The notes beneath the pieces are model-generated. The model saw only the letters and a program-made list of their open reading frames with translations, was not told the DNA's origin and did no database searches. Made by a program: the position numbers and the translations under genes. Positions 1-4,942 of a DNA stretch of 5,906 nucleotides are shown here, in pieces. The stretch spans positions 1-5,906 of the forward strand of contig JAITAX010000042.1 of NCBI GenBank assembly GCA_031283865.1. Reading direction: 5' to 3'. This stretch comes from Eubacteriales Family XIII. Incertae Sedis bacterium (GTDB lineage Bacteria; Bacillota; Clostridia; Peptostreptococcales; Anaerovoracaceae). Position 1 is the first letter of the stretch, and each line of letters begins with the position of its first letter.

Positions 1-1
1 T

Positions 2-145
2 TACTACTCACCCACCACGCAAATTTCGCCCATCTCGGAACCTGCCGGCCTATATTGGCTTCCTCACGTAGCTTCGAGTACGTTCCGGGAGCCAAATAGT
101 CCGGCAGAACCCGATCTGAACGAAATTATCGCGGCGTTTGAGTAG
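2..145 (+). CDS. Possible C-terminal end of an upstream gene (partial)
   Basis: The second forward frame is open from the window edge to a TAG at 143-145, giving 47 residues that end in an amphipathic-looking stretch (PDLNEIIAAFE). The other two forward frames close earlier, at 69-71 and 97-99. About 55% of codons end in G or C, lower than the strongly GC-ending codons of the other genes here, so this is either a gene of different composition or a chance open frame. A weak hairpin lies about 20 bases after the stop, as expected at a gene end. I recognise no family. It could equally be non-coding intergenic DNA. Confidence 0.3.
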   Translation, partial: YYSPTTQISPISEPAGLYWLPHVASSTFREPNSPAEPDLNEIIAAFE

Positions 146-164
146 TTTCGATTGAAGTATCTGA

Positions 165-196
165 GCAGTAACACCTGAACTGCAAGCTCCCCTTTT
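165..196 (+). terminator. Weak hairpin, possible terminator of the upstream gene
   Basis: GCAGT (165-169) pairs with ACTGC (179-183) across a 9-base loop. It is followed by AAGCTCCCC and TTTT (193-196). The stem is short and the T run is not adjacent to it, so this is only a weak intrinsic terminator candidate. Its position between the putative upstream stop (145) and the next promoter (213) is the main support. Confidence 0.25.
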
Positions 197-212
197 ACGT
201 CGCAAAAAACGC

Positions 213-241
213 TTGAGCAAAGCGCCGAATTGCTGTATAGT
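213..241 (+). promoter_or_regulatory. Sigma-A-type promoter of the ABC exporter operon
   Basis: TTGAGC at 213-218 (4 of 6 match to TTGACA) is separated by exactly 17 bases from TATAGT at 236-241 (5 of 6 match to TATAAT). Transcription would begin near 248, about 45 bases before the ATG at 293. The spacer contains a 5-base inverted repeat, AGCAA (216-220) and TTGCT (230-234), separated by 9 bases. This could be a regulator site, but it is short enough to be chance. Confidence 0.7.
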
Positions 242-292
242 ATTTCACATCGGGAACAAGAGGGCGCAAGCCGCCCGGGAGGGACGAAGCGT

Positions 293-1009
293 ATGATACG
301 TGCGGAAAATGTGACAAAACGATACGGTAAGCTGCTTGCGAACGACGGCGTGAGCATCGGCGTCGCGCCGGGGGAAACGGCGGTATTGCTCGGGCCGAAC
401 GGCGCGGGCAAGTCCACGATCATCAAATCCGTCTGCGGTCTGCTGCGCTTCAGCGGCCGCATCACCATAGGCGGCTATGAGAACCGGACGCGGGAGGCCA
501 AGCGGCTCCTCGGCTACGTGCCGGAATTTCCTGCCCTCTATCCCATGCTCACGGTGTCGGAGCATCTGGAGTTCATTGCCAAAGCCTACAGGCTTACGGA
601 CTGGGCGGGCCGGGCCGAGGCGCTGCTGTCCCGGTTTGAGATGGACGACAAGAAGCGGAAGCTCGGCAAGGAGCTGTCCAAGGGTATGCAGCAGAAGCTC
701 AGCGTGTGCTGCGCGCTGCTGCCCGATCCCAAGGCCGTCGTCTTCGACGAGCCGCTGGTCGGTCTCGACCCGCACGGCATACGGGAGCTTAAATCCGCCA
801 TGGCCGATCTGAAGAAAGGCGGCTGCGCCATGCTCGTCAGTACGCATATTATAGAGAGCATAGAAGAGAATTGGGATGTGACCTATATCATGACGAGCGG
901 TCGCGTGGCCCGCGCGTGCCGCCGCACGGATATGCGGGCGGGGGAGAGCCTCGAAGAGATGTACTTTTCGATTACGGAGGGCGCGGAAGCGCGCGCGGAA
1001 ACGCCGTGA
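293..1009 (+). CDS. ABC transporter ATP-binding protein
   Basis: This is a 238-residue cytoplasmic ATPase of an ABC transporter that powers the membrane protein encoded by the next gene. All nucleotide-binding motifs are visible: Walker A GPNGAGKST (34-42), a Q-loop position occupied by Glu in YVPE (78), signature LSKGMQ (128-133), Walker B AVVFDEP (148-154), D-loop GLDP (157-160) and the switch His 185. LSKGMQ in place of LSGGQ, and Glu in the Q-loop, are variants often seen in the BcrA/CcmA-like branch used by two-gene exporters. The ATG at 293 is preferred over an in-frame ATG at 230 because GGAGGG (278-283) lies 9 bases upstream, the protein then begins like its family (MIRAENVTKRYG), and 230 lies inside the promoter. 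The stop overlaps the next gene by 4 bases. The substrate cannot be told. Confidence 0.95.
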   Translation: MIRAENVTKRYGKLLANDGVSIGVAPGETAVLLGPNGAGKSTIIKSVCGLLRFSGRITIGGYENRTREAKRLLGYVPEFPALYPMLTVSEHLEFIAKAYRLTDWAGRAEALLSRFEMDDKKRKLGKELSKGMQQKLSVCCALLPDPKAVVFDEPLVGLDPHGIRELKSAMADLKKGGCAMLVSTHIIESIEENWDVTYIMTSGRVARACRRTDMRAGESLEEMYFSITEGAEARAETP

Positions 1010-2598
1010 GGGGCCTCGTCTATCTGGTCGCGATGAGCGTCAAAAACGGATTCCTTGAGGTGCTGCGCAAGCCTGCGAAGCTGATTCCGTATCTGATTTT
1101 GATTGTGTTCTTGGTGGGCATGGTCGTTTTGTCGAATGTCTCGCGCGGCGCCCGCGCGGAGTTTTTCGACATCGCGTGGCTCCGGGGCGCGTTCTTTCTC
1201 TTCATCCTGCTGTTCGCCGTGATTTCCGTGCAGAAAGGCTTGTCGAACGGCAACGCGATCTTCGGCATGGAGGACGTCAATCTGCTGTTCGTGTCGCCGA
1301 TCGATTCCCGCGCCGGCCTGCTGTACGGGCTTGTGCGCATGACGAAAACAGCCTTTGTCACGGGTTTTTTCATCTTGTTTCAGGTCAATTCGCTCGGGCC
1401 GATGTTCGGCCTGCGCTTCGGCGCCGTCCTGCTCCTGCTGTGCGGCTTCATCTTGGCCTGCGTCCTGCTGTTCACGCTGTCGCTCGTCCTATACAGCGCG
1501 ACGAACGGGCGGCCCGCGCGCAAGACGGCGGTGCGGCTGATCTGCGTCGCGGCGCTTCTGCCGCTCGCGGTCCGCTGCCTTACGGAACTCGTGGGCGCGG
1601 CGGACGTGGCCGCCGCCCTGACGGACGTGATACGTTCCTCGGTCTTCGCGTGGACGCCGGTCATGGGCTGGGTATCCGCCGGCACGGTTTTTCTGCTCGA
1701 GGGGGAGGCGGCGAGCGGCTTCCTGTTCCTCGGGCTGAGCGTCGCGGCGCTCGCCGCGCTGCTCGCGTACATCGCGCTCTCAAAACCCGACTATTATGAG
1801 GACGTGCTGGTCGCGGCGGAAACGGCCTTTGAAAAGAAGCGCAACCTTGCCGAGGGGCAGATCAATACCGAGATGTCCTCGTCCGCGAAGATCCGGGTCG
1901 CGGGGACGGGCATAGGCGGCGCGGGGGCGCGCGCTGTCTTTTATAAGCACCTGCGGGAATCCTTTCGCGCGAACAGGCTCGGGCTTTGGGGTTTGGCGTC
2001 TATTCTGACTGTCGCGGGCGCGGCGCTCTTCGCCGTGTTCCTGCGAAACAGCGACGGCGCCGCCTTGCCCATAATCCTACAGGTGTTGATGTGGATGCAG
2101 ATCTTCATGATCGGCACGGGGCGCGGGCTGAAAGAGCTGTACATGCCCTATATCTATCTGATTCCCGAAAGCTCTTTCTCGAAGATCGTGTGGAGCAATC
2201 TGGAAATCACATTCAAGGTGCTCGTCGAGAGCCTGTTGGTCTTCGGCGTCGCGGGCGCGATCTCGGGTGAAAATCCCCTGTTCACAGCCGCCTGCGCCGC
2301 GGTGTACGTCCTGTTTTCCTTTCTGCTGCTCGGTGTCAACTATCTCTTTATGCGCCTCACAGGCGTCGACCTCAGCGCGGGACTGCTGCTGTTCCTCTAT
2401 TTCGTGGCGGTGCTGCTCGTCATGCTGCCGGGCCTTGGCCTCGGCTTCCTCGCGCTCGCGTTCGTCGCCGATCCTTGGGGTCCGCTCGTCTGCCTCGGCA
2501 TCCTCGCGGTCTGGGAACTCGCGGCGGGGCTTACATGCTTCGCGCTTTCGAGGAGCGTTTTAGACTGCTGCGATATGCCCGTAGTCAAACCGCGCTGA
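1006..2598 (+). CDS. ABC exporter membrane subunit (putative ABC_export family)
   Basis: This 530-residue integral membrane protein is the probable permease partner of the preceding ATPase. Hydrophobic segments fall near residues 26-43, 60-76, 112-127, 138-163, 176-192, 238-258, 327-346, 353-370, 402-420, 426-447, 457-488 and 493-515, with a polar middle stretch around 260-325. Phrases such as DVNLLFVSPID (90-100), YYEDVL (263-268) and YMPYIYLIPE (379-388) fit the putative ABC exporter family (PF16962, recalled, not searched). The chosen start is GTG at 1006, which overlaps the ATPase stop as GTGA and implies translational coupling. The N-terminus then reads MRGLVYLVAMSVKN, with the short lead-in before KN that I expect for this family. 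An ATG at 1033 is the alternative but has no well-placed ribosome site. An ATG at 871 would lie deep inside the ATPase gene. Substrate unknown. Confidence 0.88.
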   Translation: MRGLVYLVAMSVKNGFLEVLRKPAKLIPYLILIVFLVGMVVLSNVSRGARAEFFDIAWLRGAFFLFILLFAVISVQKGLSNGNAIFGMEDVNLLFVSPIDSRAGLLYGLVRMTKTAFVTGFFILFQVNSLGPMFGLRFGAVLLLLCGFILACVLLFTLSLVLYSATNGRPARKTAVRLICVAALLPLAVRCLTELVGAADVAAALTDVIRSSVFAWTPVMGWVSAGTVFLLEGEAASGFLFLGLSVAALAALLAYIALSKPDYYEDVLVAAETAFEKKRNLAEGQINTEMSSSAKIRVAGTGIGGAGARAVFYKHLRESFRANRLGLWGLASILTVAGAALFAVFLRNSDGAALPIILQVLMWMQIFMIGTGRGLKELYMPYIYLIPESSFSKIVWSNLEITFKVLVESLLVFGVAGAISGENPLFTAACAAVYVLFSFLLLGVNYLFMRLTGVDLSAGLLLFLYFVAVLLVMLPGLGLGFLALAFVADPWGPLVCLGILAVWELAAGLTCFALSRSVLDCCDMPVVKPR

Positions 2599-2604
2599 GA
2601 TCCT

Positions 2605-2621
2605 GCCGCGGGTTCTGCGGC
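2605..2621. terminator. Small hairpin between convergent genes
   Basis: GCCGC (2605-2609) and GCGGC (2617-2621) flank a 7-base loop in the 24-base gap between the permease stop and the stop of the convergent dehydrogenase. There is no T run on either strand, so it is a poor intrinsic terminator. Such short repeats are common by chance in DNA this GC-rich. Confidence 0.2.
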
Positions 2622-2622
2622 G

Positions 2623-3615
2623 TCACGCCCAATCGTTCACGATGTTCTTGGGTTTGCGTCCGGCGGCGGCGTCCAGAAAGTTTTGCCAGACGTCGCGGTG
2701 CGCGCGCAGGAAGCATTGCTTTGTCGTGCCGCCGATGTGCGGCGAGAAGACGAGCTTGTAGCGGCAGGCGTCCGGCAGCCGCAGCAGGGGGTTGTCCGCG
2801 CGGACCGGTTCGGGCGACAGCGTGTCCAGACCCGCGCCGCCGAGTTGTCCCTGCGTCAGGGCTTCCGCCAGAGCTTCCTGATCGATTAATTCCCCGCGCG
2901 CCGTGTTGATGAGCAGGGCGCCGGGCTTGAAGCGCGCGAGCGCGGCCCGGTCGATGATGCCCGCCGTTTCCGCGTTCGCGGGCAGGTGCAGGCTGACGAT
3001 GTCGCAGGAGGCAAACAGCGCGTCCCGGTCCAGATGGCTTGCGCCGCATTCGGCTTCGACTTCCGCGGGCGCTCGCCTGCGATTGCAGTAGTACACCGCA
3101 GAGCCGAAGCCGCGCAGGCGCTTGGCCGTTTCCCGGCCGATGGCGCCGAAGCCGACGAGACCGACGCTGCACGCGCCCAGCTCCGGGATTTCGTCGAGGA
3201 TGAAGCGTTCCTTGGCTTCAATCTGCTCGCCGGCCCGCACCATCGCGTCCCCCTCGAGTACGCGCCGCATGACGGCCAGCATCAGCAGGATCGCGTGTTC
3301 CGCCACCGCGCCGCTGTTGACGGCGACATGATTGCAGACGTGAATGCCGCGCTGCGCGGCGGCGCGGACATCTATGCCGTTGTAACCCACGCCCTCCGAA
3401 TGGATCAGCTTCAGCTTGGGCAGGGCGTCCAAGATCTCGGCGCCGATGTTTGAAACGGCGTCGGCGAAGATAAAATCCGCGTCCGCGCCCGCGGCGCGCA
3501 CCGTCTCCGGCGACGGAAAGGACCCGACGAACGTCAATTCCCAGTCCCGCGGCAGCGCAGACAGATCGTAAAACTTCTCCACGCGCGCCCTTGAGGTCAT
3601 AACCAATACTTTCAT
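2623..3615 (-). CDS. D-2-hydroxyacid dehydrogenase family protein
   Basis: This 330-residue cytosolic oxidoreductase should interconvert a 2-keto acid and a D-2-hydroxy acid using a nicotinamide cofactor. The N-terminal substrate half includes SEGVGYNGID (73-82) and a VAEH helix (104-107). The dinucleotide fold follows with GFGAIG (155-160). The catalytic set is complete: Arg 240 in NTARGELID, Asp 264, Glu 269 in SPEP and His 293 in SPHIGG. The second beta strand of the cofactor fold ends in CNRRR (177-181) instead of an acidic residue, which suggests NADP(H) preference. The usual length and a C-terminal extension no longer than normal argue against a regulatory ACT domain. Ribosome site GGGAG sits about 5 bases before the ATG. 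It lies 8 bases after the UPF0145 gene, so the two are co-transcribed. The actual substrate (glyoxylate, hydroxypyruvate, phosphoglycerate or another) cannot be decided. Confidence 0.93.
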   Translation of the reverse strand: MKVLVMTSRARVEKFYDLSALPRDWELTFVGSFPSPETVRAAGADADFIFADAVSNIGAEILDALPKLKLIHSEGVGYNGIDVRAAAQRGIHVCNHVAVNSGAVAEHAILLMLAVMRRVLEGDAMVRAGEQIEAKERFILDEIPELGACSVGLVGFGAIGRETAKRLRGFGSAVYYCNRRRAPAEVEAECGASHLDRDALFASCDIVSLHLPANAETAGIIDRAALARFKPGALLINTARGELIDQEALAEALTQGQLGGAGLDTLSPEPVRADNPLLRLPDACRYKLVFSPHIGGTTKQCFLRAHRDVWQNFLDAAAGRKPKNIVNDWA

Positions 3616-3623
3616 GCCACTCC

Positions 3624-3944
3624 CTATCCCAGCACGACGGCCGTTCCCGAAACGGTAACCATCAGCATGTTGTTGTTCGTTCCAAGGACCTCATAGTCGA
3701 TGTCCACGCCGACCACGGCGTTGGCGCCCATGTCCTTGGCGCGCCTTTCCATTTCCTGTATGGCGGCGGTGCGCGCGTCAATCAGCTCGTTCTCGTAGCT
3801 CCTCGAGCGGCCCCCGAAAAAATTTGTCAGGCCGGCGGCGATGTCTTTGATGAAATCGATTCCGGCGATGACTTCACCCACGACAAGGCCCTTGTATTCG
3901 CGGATGTTTCGACCCTCTATGTTCGGTGTTGTTGTGACGATCAT
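3624..3944 (-). CDS. UPF0145 / YbjQ-family heavy-metal-binding-domain protein
   Basis: This 106-residue soluble protein covers the whole YbjQ/UPF0145 fold (PF01906, recalled). Characteristic stretches appear in order: GLVVGEVIAG (19-28), GGRSRSYENEL (44-54), the helix ARTAAIQEMERRAKDMGANAVVGV (57-80), DIDYEVLG (81-88) and MLMVTVSGTAV (93-103). The family is annotated as a putative heavy-metal-binding domain and forms oligomers, but its cellular role is not established. The start is secure: AGGAGG (complement of 3951-3956) lies 6 bases before the ATG. It is the first gene of a two-gene operon. Its TAG stop sits within the ribosome site of the dehydrogenase, so the two are probably coupled in translation. 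Confidence 0.95.
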   Translation of the reverse strand: MIVTTTPNIEGRNIREYKGLVVGEVIAGIDFIKDIAAGLTNFFGGRSRSYENELIDARTAAIQEMERRAKDMGANAVVGVDIDYEVLGTNNNMLMVTVSGTAVVLG

Positions 3945-4069
3945 GTTCTTCCTCCTATTGTTTTCGACGTTTTGAGCGGAGCGCGCGGGTTGTTGCGCGG
4001 TATCCGTCTGCGGCTTGCGTGCGAGTGCGGCGGCGTCCGAATCGGAGCGCGCGCGCCCTTACACAAACC

Positions 4070-4098
4070 ATTATACAGAAATCGGAACCGACGCGCAA
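4070..4098 (-). promoter_or_regulatory. Promoter of the UPF0145-dehydrogenase operon
   Basis: On the minus strand a perfect TATAAT (complement of 4070-4075) is preceded, 17 bases upstream, by TTGCGC (complement of 4093-4098), which matches the first three bases of the -35 consensus. Transcription would start near 4063, leaving a leader of about 118 bases before the ATG at 3944. The -35 region overlaps the left arm of the inverted repeat GCGCAA-N7-TTGCGC (4093-4111), a possible operator. Confidence 0.55.
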
Positions 4099-4161
4099 TG
4101 CGTTCTTGCGCAAACGGGTGTTTCGCCTCATTCAGGCAAAAAATATTTGTTCCGATTGTGC

Positions 4162-4190
4162 TTAAAAAAATACAGAGCGGGAAGTATATT
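4162..4190 (+). promoter_or_regulatory. Candidate promoter of the recombinase gene
   Basis: TTAAAA at 4162-4167 (4 of 6 match to TTGACA) lies 17 bases before TATATT at 4185-4190 (5 of 6 match to TATAAT), in the AT-rich part of the spacer. Transcription would start near 4197, at the beginning of the dyad at 4198-4243, giving a leader of about 88 bases. Confidence 0.45.
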
Positions 4191-4197
4191 GATTTAG

Positions 4198-4243
4198 GCG
4201 TCCGCGCCGCGCGTGCCATTCGAGCGGGCAGGCGAGCGGACGC
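4198..4243 (+). repeat. Nested inverted repeat in the recombinase leader
   Basis: GCGTCCGC (4198-4205) is an exact reverse complement of GCGGACGC (4236-4243). Inside the 30-base interval a second pair, TGCC (4214-4217) and GGCA (4227-4230), shares the same nested arrangement. As RNA this would form a long hairpin starting at about the predicted first transcribed base. As DNA it could be a protein-binding or recombination site. It has no T run after it, so it is not a terminator. Confidence 0.45.
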
Positions 4244-4285
4244 TGCGCACCGGTGTTGCGATTCGCACAAAGAAAGGGGTAAGAT

Positions 4286-4897
4286 ATGAGAAGATTCGGG
4301 TATGTACGCGTTTCGGCGACGGACCAGAACGCAGACCGTCAATGTATTGCGCTCGCGCCGTTCGACATTCCGCCCGAAAACCTGTATGTGGAGAAGCAGA
4401 GCGGCAAGGATTTTGATCGCCCGGCCTACCTCAGCATGATTAAACGCCTGCGCCGCGGCGATTTGCTGATCGTTACCTCGCTGGACCGTTTGGGGCGCAA
4501 CTACGCGGAGGTGCGGGAGCAGTGGAGGTATATCACGATTGAAATCGGCACGGACATCCGCGTACTCGATATGCCGCTCCTCGATACGGGCCACGCGAAA
4601 GATCTGCTCGGTTCGTTCATCGCGGATCTGGTGCTGCAGGTGCTGTCGTTTGCCGCGCAGCTCGAGCGCGAAAACATTCGCAGACGCCAAGCGGAGGGCA
4701 TCGCCGCCGCAAAGGCGCGGGGCGTAAAATGGGGCAAGGACCCGCTGCCGCTGCCCGAAAATTTTGAAGAATTGTATCGGCGCTGGTGCGACGGCCAACT
4801 CAGCACGGACGAGATCGCCGCCCTGTGCAACATGTCGGAACGCAGCTTTTACAAAAAGACGGAGGAACGCCGGAGGCGCGGGGAAACGAGACGGTGA
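4286..4897 (+). CDS. Serine site-specific recombinase (resolvase/invertase family)
   Basis: This 203-residue DNA recombinase is of the small serine type. The N-terminal catalytic domain begins FGYVRVSATDQN, with Arg 8 and the nucleophile Ser 10. The second active-site cluster DRLGR has Asp 67, Arg 68 and Arg 71, the same numbering as gamma-delta resolvase. A long helix follows, running through LERENIRRRQAEGIAAAKARG (125-145 approx.). The C-terminal part (about 157-195) reads as a helix-turn-helix (LSTDEIAALCNMSERSFYKK) for DNA recognition. The length fits resolvases and invertases, not large transposon integrases. The ATG at 4286 is supported by AAAGGGG (4273-4279) about 6 bases upstream. The gene is alone: no transposase, partner or cargo gene is visible. 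It may be a chromosomal or domesticated member, or a remnant of a mobile element. Confidence 0.93.
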   Translation: MRRFGYVRVSATDQNADRQCIALAPFDIPPENLYVEKQSGKDFDRPAYLSMIKRLRRGDLLIVTSLDRLGRNYAEVREQWRYITIEIGTDIRVLDMPLLDTGHAKDLLGSFIADLVLQVLSFAAQLERENIRRRQAEGIAAAKARGVKWGKDPLPLPENFEELYRRWCDGQLSTDEIAALCNMSERSFYKKTEERRRRGETRR

Positions 4898-4899
4898 CG

Positions 4900-4939
4900 C
4901 GCAGCGCGGTCGTCTGCCGCGCCGCTTCTGCGCGCTGCG
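4900..4939. terminator. Hairpin between convergent recombinase and ecfT genes
   Basis: CGCAGCGCG (4900-4908) is the exact reverse complement of CGCGCTGCG (4931-4939). An alternative inner pair is GCGCGG (4904-4909) with CCGCGC (4917-4922). The structure starts 3 bases after the recombinase stop and 4 bases beyond the ecfT stop, filling the 45-base gap, so it could serve transcripts from both sides. No T run follows on either strand, so intrinsic termination is uncertain. Confidence 0.4.
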
Positions 4940-4942
4940 GGA

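Larger units (their letters stand above)
3945..4285. other. Divergent spacer with two promoters and several dyads
   Basis: No credible gene lies in these 341 bases between the UPF0145 operon (minus) and the recombinase (plus). The stretch around 4120-4200 is AT-rich against a GC-rich background and holds the plus-strand promoter candidate. Other items are a minus-strand promoter (4070-4098), the dyad GCGCAA-N7-TTGCGC (4093-4111), the motif AATCGGA at 4040-4046 and 4080-4086 with its inverse at 4151-4157, an imperfect palindrome GCCT-N5-AGGC (4125-4137), a nested dyad at 4198-4243 and the palindrome CACCGGTG (4248-4255). A minus-strand open frame across the spacer is an extension of antisense to the recombinase. 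Confidence 0.7.

Noticed and set aside
64..468. 134-codon minus-strand open frame covering the promoter region
   Set aside because: Its first half is antisense to the ATPase, and it would cross the strong forward promoter. No family features are seen in the remaining part.
245..847. 200-codon minus-strand open frame over the ABC ATPase
   Set aside because: It is opposite a gene with all ABC motifs. Long antisense frames are expected in GC-rich coding DNA.
871..1005. Upstream extension of the permease from the ATG at 871
   Set aside because: It would overlap the ATPase gene by 139 bases and gives a polar, Gly/Arg-rich leader with no resemblance to the family N-terminus.
1176..1799. 207-codon forward frame inside the permease
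   Set aside because: This is an out-of-frame shadow, rich in Arg and Ala. The in-frame reading gives clear membrane segments.
2585..3172. 195-codon minus-strand frame overlapping the dehydrogenase in another frame
   Set aside because: It is Arg/Gly/Ala-rich shadow translation of the dehydrogenase gene, which has the complete catalytic set in its own frame.
3982..3999. CGCGC-N8-GCGCG hairpin in the UPF0145 leader considered as a riboswitch part
   Set aside because: Five GC pairs in a GC-rich leader are expected by chance, and no conserved aptamer pattern is recognisable.
4121..4141. Imperfect palindrome TTTcGCCT-N5-AGGCaAAA considered as a terminator
   Set aside because: It lies between divergent promoters where no transcript should end. 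Only 4 pairs are contiguous around the loop, so at most it is a weak binding site.
3941..4798. 285-codon open frame on the minus strand across the spacer and most of the recombinase gene
   Set aside because: It is antisense to a recombinase with intact catalytic motifs. It has an Arg/Ala-rich, low-information composition and no ribosome site or family resemblance.
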